From: Streblospio benedicti
Taxonomy: Eukaryota; Annelida; Polychaeta; Spionida; Spionidae
Direction: 5' to 3'
Assembly: GCA_019095985.1 (NCBI GenBank)
Contig: CM032664.1
Coordinates: forward strand, 25,951,787-26,015,786
Length of the DNA stretch: 64,000 bases
Below are positions 1-10,797 of the stretch, one piece after another. Under the pieces are notes generated by a model. It ran no database searches. It was not told where the DNA came from and saw only the letters and a program-made list of their open reading frames with translations. Both the position numbers and the translations under genes were made by a program. Positions within the stretch are counted from its first letter, which is position 1; each line of letters opens with the position of its first letter.

Positions 1-13
1 CTCCACACACTTC

Positions 14-185
14 AGTAGAACATCCCTATTAAGACTGCCCAAGGACTGGAGTCAAGTGGTTTAATATAGGGGTGGTCTCTTTAGGGATGTTTGCAATGGT
101 CTTTTTATGAAGACTTGGGACTGTTATAAATCATCTTATAATAGAGGTGGTGTATTTATATAGGTGGTCTTGATTGAAGTTTCTA
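14..185. mobile_element. pogo-like MITE, copy 1
   Basis: The sequence begins CAGTAGAAC and has the GGTGGTCT and AAGAC patches shared with copies at 5941, 50742, 54186 and 54516. It lacks an open reading frame. Better copies are flanked by TA and end in CTACTG, as expected for Tc1/mariner-pogo relatives. This copy is diverged at its right end. Confidence 0.55.
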
Positions 186-894
186 ATGCACACATAGCCC
201 AAATTGCAAAGTGGTGGTAATCCCTTGAATCTGAACCCATGTGACGCCTTTGGCGTCTTTATGACATCACACTACTCCACATGACGGTGTCATGGCTGCC
301 GCTGTCTGCTATCTTTGATATAAAACCGCTAATTAACAACCATCAGGGCCATCTTGACGATGAAAAACATATTCATGCAAAACCACACAGTATCATGAAC
401 TATCTCTTGTAGTTAGATGGCGTCCAGCTAGTCAGGTTGAAGAGGAGATAGCCGAACAAAGTAAAAACAAAATAGCGTATTAATATATAGGATGTGCAAT
501 GACCCATTGAATGGGTTATGTCGACCCATCACCTAATCGAGTGTCTTCCTCTCCCTTCCGTGTACTAATGGATGACCTATTCACTTGGGGCACAGTCTAT
601 CGATCTCGATACATTGTATTTGAGTGCAATCTGTTGTCAAGTGATAGTGAAATAACCGGTGAAGGGTCCGGATATGTGTTAATGGTATTGTTCGTCACGT
701 ATTTATCCACGTGGTATGGGTAACCTCGTTTTAGGCTACGTTTCCTTATCTCCAGTGTTGCCGTGCGTCAAACTGTCGCATGGAAGGCGACAGCAGTGCT
801 CTTTCAATGAAGTGTTTCTTCATGATGCGTTGCGCAGCATGCAACAACATAACACATTACAAAATGTTCTAGGTGCTGCTCGTACCATAATAAA
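186..894. other. unassigned intergenic stretch
   Basis: I see no supported gene or repeat here. Short open frames lack splice context or recognisable domains. Confidence 0.4.
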
Positions 895-1078
895 TAGTAA
901 TACAAGTTTAAATAAAGTCAAAAGGGTACGAAATATTTATTAAATACAAATTTTCGCTCCATCAGAGCTTCATCAGGTATAAATAATAATTTATACCTGA
1001 TGAAGCTCTGATGGAGCGAAAATTTGTATTTAATAAATATTTCGTACCCTTTTGACTTTATTTAAACTTGTATTACTA
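895..1078. repeat. perfect 2 x 90-bp palindrome
   Basis: Arms 895-984 and 989-1078 are exact reverse complements around a 4-base centre (AATA). Each arm carries the motif CTGATGA, then a GCTC/GAGC hairpin, then GAAA (997-1021 on plus; its mirror 952-976 on minus). The absence of any mismatch implies recent formation or ongoing conversion between the arms. It may be a head-to-head pair of ends from a retroelement. Confidence 0.9.
997..1021 (+). other. hammerhead-like core motif, site 1
   Basis: CTGATGA is followed by A, a 4-bp stem GCTC/GAGC with loop TGATG, and GAAA. Hammerhead ribozymes have CUGANGA, stem II and GAAA in this order. The extra base before stem II departs from the consensus, and I find only a weak 3-bp stem I, so catalysis is unproven. 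The mirror arm of the palindrome holds a second copy on the minus strand. Confidence 0.35.
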
Positions 1079-2760
1079 ACAAAACACATGCTGCATGGAT
1101 TAAAATGATATTGTTCCACGCGCAATGTGTTTTGTCACCTGGGACCATGCCCATGGAACGTTTACATTAAAAAAATTATTTTTGTTTCCTGACCACGCGT
1201 TCTGTCGCACGTCAGTTCAATTAATCCATTATAAAACGCAAATCTGATACTACATTTATTGGTAGAAAGTGTACGAGTTAACCAATAATGTGACAAAACC
1301 TTCAGTGCACAGAACTACAATACACGGATCATCCACACGTGTGGAAAAAGGCATGTCCATTCCGCCGACGCTAGCTCAAGGGGCATGTTTCGTACAATGT
1401 AATGATGGCACGTATTCTTCAGTGACTTCAGTTCCCAATTGCTATATCATTCAAAGTGTGTATTCCACACAACATTGATGGCTGTTACACTGATAGACGT
1501 TGGAAAATTAAGTAAGTACATCTATTTGAAGCGTGCATTCTTCAATATAGTGAAGTTGTCAACTTTTTTTTTCACTGGCTGTCTGCAAATGTGACCAAGA
1601 CGGACTTTGTAACTTATTTTGGGGGTAGTACCCAGAACGACATTAAACATTAATTTTGTTCCCTAAAAGCGTCTTTTTTCAAATTGCCATATACCATAAC
1701 TTGTTATCATTATTTCATAAACCATCATGAGTATTAGATATGCACTGTATACGAAAACACGGTTGAGAAGTAGACTGGGCACACTCAAATTGAAGGAATA
1801 ATTGGGACCTTTCCAAACAAATCTAGGATTTGATTGATTGTTGATTGATTGAAAATTGTATTATAGAAAACAAGCCAACCAGTGACTTTGGGAGTTGATG
1901 GAAAGAGTTGACGTCTTATGTTTGTCTGCCCATCACAACCTCCCTTGCTTAATTGTAATGAACACTCCCTTATGTATGGTATATTTCATCCTATAATATA
2001 ATTTGACACATTTTATGAAAAATAATTATGCTGCTTACTTGAAAAATATTCTATCATGTTTATAAACTCATACTTATAGTTTAGGTTTTGCAAATAATAT
2101 ATCTACACTGTAATTTATATGGCAACAGTATGTGGGACATTGCTCTTAAGCTTTAGATCTATGCTTTAATAGTTGTCTACTAATAAGATCTAAGTTAGAT
2201 GTAGATTTTTAGATAGCCCAGGAAGGTATTTCAAAATGTCCTAAACACAAAAAGATATAAAGGTGGCTATGTTATTCTTCTAGCATTTAAAATGCCTTGT
2301 AAAAGGCTGATTGTTTTAGGCCTTTAACTCATATAGGGAACACATAGATCTACCATATGTTATGTACAAGCTCATATATTAATATAAACTGTCAACAGAT
2401 TTAAGAATTGTATGGGTTGCCGAATTCCATAACGTGTATCAAAGTTTGTCAAATATTCATTGAAAACCAGAATGATGCCAAAATGTGGAAGCCTTGTGAC
2501 AAGGCTAACTTTAGTGTCCTGCATTTAGATGATGACCTCTTTCCATACGTCTCTAGACGTACAAAAACGGGGTCAAAGTCAGAGAGTACTTCTAAGAAAT
2601 CTCAATGTGTTCATATTATTGATTTACTCACATACCCCTTTCTACCAATAAATGTAGTATTCGTGGTGCGTTCCGGCAAAAGTTAAAATAAAGTACATAG
2701 AATACACATTTTTGACTTTGGTTATACTAAAGTTCAAAGCCACCAAACCAATTTTGCTCA
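1079..2760. other. AT-rich stretch upstream of the VAMP7-like gene
   Basis: No domain or repeat is recognised. The 3' end, CCAATTTTGCTCAG at 2747-2760, could be a splice acceptor, so part of this stretch may be an intron in the 5'UTR of the gene that follows. Confidence 0.35.
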
Positions 2761-2781
2761 GAAGGAGACAGGTGAAGAATC

Positions 2782-3516
2782 ATGCCTCTTTTATATTCCC
2801 TCATCAGTAGAGGTCCCACCATCCTCTGCAATCATCAAGTTGGAAAAGGGAATTATGAAAAAGTTGTAAAAAAGATAGTATCCAATATTTCTACAACCAG
2901 TGATGCGAGGACCACATACACGTCTGACAATTACTTGTTCCACGTTGATGTGGATAATGGCTTAATCTATATGTGCCTGTCGGGGCCTGATGAAGGCAAG
3001 TCTGTACCATATGGTTTCCTTACACAGATAAAACAAGATTTTGCTTCTGCGGGACTTGTCGATAGAGCACGTGTTGCTGTAGGAATGGAGCTTCAGGGTC
3101 TGTTTAGGCCAACTCTACAGGCTCAGATGGAGAAGTTTTCAAGTGGCCAAGGAGCTAGTGGCAATATGCAGTTTACCAACCTGCAGGCACAAGTGGATGA
3201 AGTCAGAGATGTCATGACACAGAATATAGAAAAGGTCCTTGAAAGAGGCGAAAACTTGGATGACCTGATGGACAAGACAGATAACCTGGAATACCAAGCG
3301 GGGACTTTCCAGAAGACTGCGCGCAAAGTTCACCGCAAGATGTGGTGGAAGAATACAAAGATGATTCTCATCATGGTCTGTATCGCTGTCGCTGTGTTGG
3401 TTGTCATCATCTTGATCATTCTCTCCGCTACTGGTTCCCTTGGAGGCGGTGGGGGTGGGGGTGCAGCTGCAACTACACCAGCTGCTATCAGTAATGAGAC
3501 CTCGAATGCTACATAG
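2782..3516 (+). CDS. VAMP7-like: VAMP7-like longin-domain R-SNARE
   Basis: This is an intact 244-residue R-SNARE in a single exon. An N-terminal longin domain (about residues 1-115, with YLFHVDVDNGLIYMC at 51-65) is followed by an R-SNARE motif (about 132-190) whose zero-layer arginine is R155 in VLERGENLDDL. The WWKNTKM junction leads into one membrane segment (about 193-215). Family members pair with Q-SNAREs in late endosome, lysosome and exocytic fusion. The C-terminus is unusual: a seven-glycine run (221-227) and a luminal tail with two N-glycosylation sequons, NET (238-240) and NAT (242-244). The start has A at -3. A possible splice acceptor at 2760 suggests a 5'UTR intron. The membrane-proximal WWKN resembles VAMP2 more than human VAMP7, so this may be an invertebrate-specific branch. 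The family call is firm; orthology to VAMP7 itself is less certain. Confidence 0.9.
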   Translation: MPLLYSLISRGPTILCNHQVGKGNYEKVVKKIVSNISTTSDARTTYTSDNYLFHVDVDNGLIYMCLSGPDEGKSVPYGFLTQIKQDFASAGLVDRARVAVGMELQGLFRPTLQAQMEKFSSGQGASGNMQFTNLQAQVDEVRDVMTQNIEKVLERGENLDDLMDKTDNLEYQAGTFQKTARKVHRKMWWKNTKMILIMVCIAVAVLVVIILIILSATGSLGGGGGGGAAATTPAAISNETSNAT

Positions 3517-3640
3517 GCACCGTAGATGGAAGCTGTCTAGATTATACTCGGCAAACCTAGAAATGCTGGTAGAAATACACCAGAACTTTTTACTGTTCTT
3601 TTGACTTTTTAAAATGTTTGAAGTGTTCTATTGATGGTGA

Positions 3641-3985
3641 GGAAAATGGAATCATTTTTAGTGCCAGTGAACATTGCTCATGAAGCTAATTTAGTTTTAT
3701 TTGTTGAATATTTGTTAATAAGTGATGTCCTACTGAAGGGAATGAGAGTAGTTCATTGTACATTTTCATGATTGTTGCTGTTTAGAATCTAATAAAAATT
3801 TAGATAGACTACATAAGGAAAAGTGGAATCATTTTTTTAGTGCCAGCGAACATTGCTCAAGAAGCTAATTTCGTTTTATTTGTTGACATGTGTTGTTAAT
3901 ATGTTATGCCCTAATCTAGGGAATGAAAGTAGTTCATTGTAAATTTTTATGATTGTTGCTGTTCAAAATCTAATAAAAATTTAAA
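3641..3985 (+). repeat. tandem duplication within the 3'UTR, two poly(A) signals
   Basis: Two diverged copies of a roughly 180-bp unit lie head to tail (about 3641-3816 and 3817-3985). Both contain GAACATTGCTC, TTTTATTTGTTGA, GTAGTTCATTGTA and a terminal AATAAAAATTTA. The AATAAA signals lie at 3791 and 3972, so transcripts of the VAMP7-like gene may end at either one. Confidence 0.8.
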
Positions 3986-3989
3986 ATGT

Positions 3990-5299
3990 AGATATATTAT
4001 TGACCAATATTTTTGCTGTTTTCTGCTGTCTACTTTTGAGATGATCAAGGGTGAAAATTATTGTATCAATATTTTTTTTGTTTTTATTTTTTTTTCTATT
4101 TTTTTAGGGGTGGGGATGTATCTTCACAAGGGATAATACCTAGTATCTGTGAAAGTCCTACTTTTAAGTATTTCTCTTCGCATACTGAATTAACAAATAT
4201 TTCTGCCATGCTCACCCCTTTGTATACAGTATACTAACACATGCATGAATTGTATGCCTCAGATAATCTCTCTCAAAATCAGATCTGAGATGTACTCATT
4301 CTTCTTAGAAAAAATAATAATAATATGCTTGTGTAAGCAAAACATGTGGGTCTCTAAATGCAGATGATTGTTAAACAGGAAAGGTTATAAGTAACCAAAC
4401 CGCACACAGACCCTTTCATTTTCCACTTTCTCAGATCTCTATCAGAGAATATTCTCCACCTTTCAGCCAATCAGAATCGAGTATTTTCAGCAGACATGGT
4501 AGAATAAAAGGTCATTAAATGAGTGTGTGTGAGATATCAGTGAATATCTCAAATGTGGAATGTTAACATTACAAGTGAGAATAGGGAATGAGTCCGGTTA
4601 ACATTCCACATTCGGTGAGATATTCTCTGATATCTTACACCCACTCATATGATAACCTTTTGGTATCTAAATTATCACAGGACCTTATTTTGCACGGTCA
4701 ATTCACCGACACATAGATTTTAAAACTTCGTCCCAAGTTGTATAGAAAAAAAGTAGAGTGACGCATCTTTTTCGAAAATTGGAACTCAATCCATCAAATG
4801 GCTTAATACAAACATGCAAACTGAGTGATGTTCTTTTATTGGGAATTTTCCTGTGCTTAGTCACTACGAATTGGGTGAAATAATGTCAGACATTTATGCT
4901 GCAGATGAAGGACGATTTAACTCAGTAAAATGTAAAATACATATATGGTGCTTTTGATGTAATTTGGTTATGGAGCATTCAATAAGAATATGCATGTATG
5001 TCGTGTGTACAGACAAGAAGAAACTATCATACACTGCACTGCTGTTTGATGCATAAATTGCTTGTTTGCCATTTACATGTATCAGTCTCCTTCGTGACAT
5101 GGCATTTTGCGTATAATGAAAGTGGATGCTGCCAATAATTAAATGCCTTTGATATTAAACATTCTATATTAGGCCTATTTGGGCTACAGCACTAAAGTAA
5201 AAAAAAGTCAAGAACACAGCTGAAATATAAAACTAACACTATAGATCTAGTTAATAAAATACGAGGGCCTACTAAAAAGTACACAACGGGCGATCAGTA
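3990..5299. other. intergenic stretch with an imperfect inverted repeat
   Basis: A T-rich tract lies at 4069-4105. Arms at about 4507-4568 and 4596-4668 are imperfect reverse complements: AAAAGGT, ATGAGTG, GAGATATCAG and GTGGAATGTTAAC recur in inverted order around a 27-base centre. This suggests an old fold-back or MITE. No gene is seen. Confidence 0.5.
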
Positions 5300-5647
5300 A
5301 ATATGAGGGTGTCGTATAGCAAAAATGTGATTGGTGATATGCCCTAATCATGAGTGTGAATTATGAACTGCCTGTATTTAAGTGAAATATGATGGAACCT
5401 GTTATTGGTGACTGGTGATCTGCTCATTACAGATCATTACAAGGGCGGTGATTGGTGATTTGCCCTAAATCTTGAGCATGAATTGTGAATTGCCTGTATT
5501 TACGGGTAAACAATTTGATGCAACTTATTGAATTACAATTTCTGATTATTGGTGAAAGACGATGAAATGTATTGGTGACTGGTGATATAGGAAAAAATGT
5601 TGGTGTATGGATTTTCATCAAGGCTAAATACACCCTCTAATAGTGCG
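5300..5647 (+). mobile_element. non-autonomous DNA element with internal direct repeats, copy 1
   Basis: A related copy lies in reverse complement at about 60364-60731. Both contain repeated blocks of GTGATTGGTGAT, GAATTGCCTGTATTTA and TTGGTGACTGGTGAT, so an internal unit of roughly 110-150 bp is itself duplicated. Weak inverted ends related to GAGGG(G)GT suggest a DNA-transposon derivative. No coding potential is seen. Confidence 0.6.
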
Positions 5648-5940
5648 TAAAGACGTTTGACTCTCCCAGACCCGTACCCAGCTTTTTGTAAAGGAGGGGT
5701 TCAGTTCAGGAAATCCTTTCGTGGCTAGCTTTACGAGGTTTCCTGAGAATTTCATAACAAATCTAATCAGACAGAAATGTGGTTCTTATGGGTGGGCGAG
5801 TGGGGGTAGGAGGGGTTGCCTTAAGCACTCGCCTATGTCATACAACATTCTTCAAACCCGATTGAAACTTTCGTGTGTGTGTACGCTACGCTGAAACTTG
5901 AAATGTACATCATCCAGTTCCTTTGTCAATTATATATGTA

Positions 5941-6276
5941 CAGTAGAACCTCTCTATTAGGACCACCTTTGGGACCAGTGTTTGGTGGTCTCAATAGAGA
6001 GGTGGTCTCTATACAGAGGTTCATTTTAACAGCTTGTGAAGGTTTGGGACCGTGAAAAGTCGTCTTATTATAGAGGTGATCTTATTAATTCATTGGCAGA
6101 TCCAGGTTTTTGGAAAAGGAGGGGTGTGGGTGAGGGCGCACTTAAGGAAAACGGGGGGGGGCGCACTTAAATGATTTCATGAAAACCTTGATGAAAATAA
6201 AGTATTTTGGTGGGAAAAGGGGGCGCGCGCCCCCTGCGCCACCCTGGATCTACCTATGTAATTTGAGACTCTACTG
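5941..6276. mobile_element. pogo-like MITE, interrupted by a second MITE
   Basis: It starts with CAGTAGAACCTC and ends with CTACTG, with TA on both sides (5939-5940 and 6277-6278). That target duplication and end sequence fit a pogo-type Tc1/mariner derivative. A different MITE sits inside it at 6094-6255, so the pogo-like copy is older. Confidence 0.75.
6094..6255. mobile_element. GGCAGATCC-family MITE, copy 1 (nested)
   Basis: The inverted ends are GGCAGATCCAGG and CCTGGATCTACC. The internal landmarks CGCACTTAAGGAAAA, GATTTCATGAAAA and AAGTATTTTGGTGGGAAA recur in copies at 12829, 14815, 44048 and 51032. AT lies next to the ends in several copies, suggesting a 2-bp AT target duplication; ISL2EU is one candidate superfamily, not confirmed. 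The family is non-coding. Confidence 0.75.
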
Positions 6277-6983
6277 TACATCACGTGGCTATATATTTAT
6301 ACTTCCCCTCAGGAAACCCCACAAACAAACTTGTCCCTTTGCGCAGCCTGCGTGCGCAACCTGCGTGCGCAGCTTCCACGGGGAAATAACACGATTGTCG
6401 GCTGCTTTTATTGGCTTATGTTTTGCTTTGTGCCATGTAATTGTGTGGTGGAATATTAAGGAGCACTGGGGCCGCATTTGGGGCTGGTCATCAGAAGTCG
6501 TATGATGCAAATAATGTAATTCCCGCAACTTGTGCTTCTGTGGCGTATGATGCAAAAGTGTTGCTGCATAATATCCGTACAACTTTGAAACAGCAGTACC
6601 GTATGCAGCCAGTATGGTAATAATAGGTGTTCCTGGTGTGAAAAAGCGAGATGAAAACTTGGATCTTTTTATTTATAATAGCAAGTTGTCTACGAAATGT
6701 ATGCATTTTCATGGCTATACACAATACATGGTGTAGTTTCTTTCAGCTTGTTTGTATCTAGGTCCATCTGCTTTGCACCTCTTTGAATTCCTAATTATAT
6801 TTAGAATATATGCTATTACATTGCACTGCATGGTTGCGAACGTTTTGGGTTGTGGAATACTTGATATGAACGCCTAGAAGACGTGTTGTGCGATACTTAT
6901 AATTGGGGATTGCATTATATAATAATCATTAACTTAACAATCAGATATTATAAATTCTTTGCATGTAGGTGTGTATAGCCTTT
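6277..6983. other. unassigned stretch
   Basis: Open frames here lack splice context and domain similarity, and I see no repeat I can name. Confidence 0.35.
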
Positions 6984-7504
6984 GCCCATGGGACCCAGCA
7001 TCATGGGAGGGTGGGGCTTCCGTGGCCGAGTGGATAGGGAGTTGGACTCGTGACCAGAAGGTCGTGGGTTCGATTCCCGGTCGGGTCTGATGGTAAGTGT
7101 TGAGCAAACTTACCTCTAACAGGTTGCACACTGCTCCGTGGTACCTACACGTTAAATAGGTACAGGTCACAAATGTGGGTAATAAGCACGTGTGCGCAAT
7201 AGCAGCAATGCCGTATGCAGCCAGTGTTGTATGCTCCCCAGGGAGTTGAGAAAGATATATGTAGTGTGAAAATGGTGCCACTGACCTGGTGTAGATGTAA
7301 AGTCGCTAGAAAACGGCATGAGCTGTTCATTGAGACTATAAACCAATACAATACAATACAATATACTAATATGATTTACAAACACTGTACCAAAACAGTA
7401 CCATATACATTTATAACTATTATGTGTAGTATATGTTGTTTGTAAATCATAGTAGTATACATACCGGCAACCACACACCGTCCCATGATGCTGTCGTCCA
7501 TGCT
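6984..7504. mobile_element. MITE with CCCATGATGCTG ends, carrying a SINE
   Basis: Inverted ends 6985-7010 and about 7479-7503 share CCCATGATGCTG and CCATGG-like blocks. A shorter family member without the SINE lies at 49384-49537, with the same ends and the same central GTTTGTAAA(T/C)CATAGTAGTA. The inner part (7371-7450) folds into a hairpin. The SINE at 7016-7368 was therefore inserted into this element. Confidence 0.65.
7016..7368 (+). mobile_element. tRNA-derived SINE, copy 1 (full length)
   Basis: The head has a Pol III A box (TGGCCGAGTGG) and B box (GGTTCGATTCC), resembling a tRNA with a long variable arm such as Leu or Ser. The body contains GTTGCACACTGCTCCGTGGTACCTACACG, here split as GTTGCACACTGC and TCCGTGGTACC, and GACCTGGTGTA. 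It ends in CTATAAACC and an (AATAC)n tail. Four further copies are at 23553, 45604, 49899 and 58653. Confidence 0.85.
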
Positions 7505-10240
7505 TTTGCCAACGTGTGGAAACAACGTAACCCATGTTACATTTCTCATTTTGTACTCGGACAAGGTCAAACTAACCACACACCACAATGAGTACGGTTT
7601 CAACATGTGGGTCCTGCAATCGATTGACTATTAGCTGTTTTTGAAGCAGAAACATCAGCATTCGTGTCAGAGCAATCGACAATTGCCCACGGGAAATCTT
7701 CCACTTTAAGAGGCATTAAAGAAGGGGAGGGAGATGAGCAAAAGTCAATAGATGCTGCTGTCAGGATGGTTTGGGTCATGCCAACGACCATGTTAGTTTC
7801 TTGCGCCATTTAGCCCCATTCCAAATGGTGAACGAGGTCGCGTTGCAGAGGTTATATAGTATCAGAGGATTATGTACTGTATACATCAATAAGATAAACA
7901 AGATACGGAGGCTACCAACTGAGGAGTATGATGATAGAAATTTAGGGGAGGAGGCTGATATTAACTTGATAGGGGGGTAGGATGTGCACATATGGGGTGG
8001 CCAAAAAAATTGGTAGTAATTTTAGGGTGTGGAGAAGAGAGCCTGAAAATTTTAAGACAAATTTAGGCGGGGTGCCTGAAAATTATAAATTATAGGTTTC
8101 ATTTTCTTATTTACACCACCCCAGCCATAATTAATGGTAATTACCATCTATTGGAGCAGGTTTCAAACAACCAAATCCGCATATAATGTCCCAGGCTAAA
8201 TAGCAACTGCAGAGCTTGTAATCCCTCTCAAACCCACACCCCATCCTTCAATTAGTCCTTCTTATATGATAAATAAACCTAATTTGACAAAAAGCAAATT
8301 GGGTATCTAGTCAGACGCATTGGCTATGATTGGTACATGGTGCAAAGAGCTTGGGGCATCTGCTCTTACCTGCTAACAAAGGCAATTGACGCCAGAACTT
8401 GACATGGAGTGGTCCTGACTAGACTGCTGCCGTTGCTGGGGTTATGATTGGATTCTAGGGCCTCTGGGAACATTGGTACATGCTTGGGATGGGAGTATTG
8501 CGTGGGTGGGGTTTGGTGTTGACATGAAATCGTCAGAGGTTATGCAATTGCATGCATTTGAAACGCTCATAAAACATATATATTGTGAGTTGAAATGCGT
8601 GATAAACAATCTGTGAGTGTTTATTTTGCACGTCGCACACATAGGACAGACTGGTTTGTGTATACGGCTTAAAATCGTAACAATATGCACGAAAACATCG
8701 CCTGTTTCTGTTTAGAATGAGTGCAGTCTCTGCGCATGTGCGATGACCTAGTTCCTTTTTTATGCATAATTGGCGCCATAAACAACACGCTGCAAAACTA
8801 TAAAAACACAAACTGCCTTCATTACGACTGCTCAATTTTCCCATTAAAGCCTCGCTTTGCGTACTATAAATGCTGTAATTGACGCAATCAAACTACATTT
8901 TCTACGACGTCAATGAAACAGCGAAATGCGATTGAGAGAGTGAAAGAGTGAGCCCTACATGTAATTAAGCTGTGCTCGGAACATTAGTTTGGGACATGTA
9001 ATTATCCTTTGAGGGGGTGGAAAGTTACATATCGCACACTTCACATTATTTTACCAGGCATCACCAGCTCTTGTTGTTTTCTGTCTAATTTTTATTGAAC
9101 TGTATGTCTGGGAAAAAGAGTGTTTCAAAATCTATCCATGAAAAAAGGAGGGTTCTTAGGGAGGAGGATAGCTGTACCCTAATACATAATATGTATGAAC
9201 GAATCACATCCCCAATTTTGAAAAGCTGGTTTTGCCAGAATTATGTATAGATCTAGCTTACTAAATGTATGAAAAATAGAATTCTCCCAATAAAGCATAT
9301 GTCCAAACAATGGAAATCCAAAATACACTGTGGAAATCCCATCAAAATCAACTGTTTGCAAATAAAGAGCTTAAGGTCTTATATTGGATGACAAAGTTGA
9401 TGGGTATTTATCATGTTGTCGGTTATTCCCTAATAATACTTCCTCTGCAAAATGATTTGTTGCCCCGCGTGTCAATATTGTAGGGATTACGCTCATCTTG
9501 CGTGACTGTCATATTGAAAACAGGGCTCAAGGATTAGGGGGTTAAGCTGGAAGAGTCTTGTGAATCAAGTGGGGTTGTTTATACTTTGTGAAAATGTGTG
9601 CAGCAATCCCATGTGAGTGTAAACTTGTGAAATGCTTTTTATAATGTAGGATAAGGCCGTGTGAATCAGACATAATTGCAACAGAGCACCAAAAGTACTA
9701 AGCCCTATGTATGATTAGTATATATTATGTTTAAATACCAGTTATTTAGCTACACCCTAACTATACACTGATATTCATTGACTTGATCATCAACAATTAG
9801 TACTTTCTGTTTATGAAGAACTTTATTCCTCGAGAATGTACTCAAGCGAGGGGGCGAATCGCTCTTCTGGAACTCACAATATCAACCAAGTATGAATCAT
9901 GCCAATCTGTATTTAGCCTGCATTTTTATTGCCCTTTTGTTTATTCAATACAAACCAGAATTACATGTGTGTAAGAGAGCAAATCATTTTTGAAGGGTAA
10001 AATATTACATCTTTGTGAGATTAAATCATGCAATAAAAGTGGTTGTTTAGCTAATTATCAATGTTCATGCACTCACCCCCGTATCAGTAGTAGACTGCTG
10101 TGTCAGCTTGCCAAATGATTTGATAATCTTAACAAGTCTTTCAGGAAATATGACAACCACAGCAAAATAGGAAAGTATAAGAAAAAAGAACTACTTCGCT
10201 ATCAAAATGTGGCTACAACATGAAAAGCAGCATCTAGTGA
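7505..10240. other. intergenic stretch without a supported gene
   Basis: A weakly repeat-like patch at about 7990-8125 (GCCTGAAAATT, CACCACCCCAGCC) resembles 62640-62830. Otherwise I see only short unsupported frames. Confidence 0.35.
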
Positions 10241-10312
10241 GAGCAGCAGCAGCAGCAGCAGCAGGTAGCAGCAGCAGCAGCAGCAAGCAGCAGCAAGCAG
10301 CAGCAGCAAGCA
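10241..10312. repeat. (CAG/GCA)n microsatellite
   Basis: Imperfect runs of GCA interrupted by GGTA and AGCAA. No spliced coding context is seen, so a glutamine or alanine tract in a protein is not supported. Confidence 0.9.
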
Positions 10313-10318
10313 ACATCT

Positions 10319-10797
10319 TGGGGAGGGGGTTCTCGCCTGAAAAATGGGTACAGGTGTGCCATTTTGAACTTCGAAACGGTAGGTACCCATCGATATACTA
10401 ATTTGGCATAAAAAGTGACCCATGTCTATACCTTTGAATAATGAAAAAACATACTGTTAACACTTTATTAACAAAACTAAAAAAATATATCAGTATCAAA
10501 CATGATGAAACTTACATTAACTATATCATGTACATTCAAATATTTTATCAATATTATTACATTTTCTTATACCAACAAATTTTTTTTTCAAAATGGAATC
10601 CTTAGGTACAAATACCTGATGAGAAACACTACACAAAATTTCAAACCCACAGCTATAACAGAAATCTAACATTTAGACCGATAGCTATACCAAACATCAC
10701 AACATTTAAACCCATCACTATACCTGAGATGTCTAAAAAGGTGAACCATAAAAATGGCACACCTATACTACCGGACATATTGAAATACCCCCCCCCA
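10319..10797. mobile_element. terminal-inverted-repeat element of about 0.45 kb
   Basis: TACAGGTGTGCCATTTT at 10349-10365 is matched in reverse complement by AAAATGGCACACCTATA at about 10751-10767. Both are bordered outwards by G-rich or C-rich blocks (GGGGAGGGGGT and CCCCCCCCAGG). The AT-rich interior has no reading frame. Most likely a non-autonomous DNA transposon; superfamily unknown. Confidence 0.5.

Noticed and set aside
7017-7090. tRNA gene on plus
   Set aside because: A and B boxes are present, but the same head occurs in five copies with a shared 250-bp body and tail, so it is a SINE.
7990-8125. Repeat related to 62640-62830
   Set aside because: Shared words such as GCCTGAAAATT and CACCCCA are suggestive, but the alignment by eye is too weak to call a family.
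10202-10423. Leu/Ala/Gln-rich frames across the CAG repeat
   Set aside because: Simple-sequence translation without flanking coding evidence.
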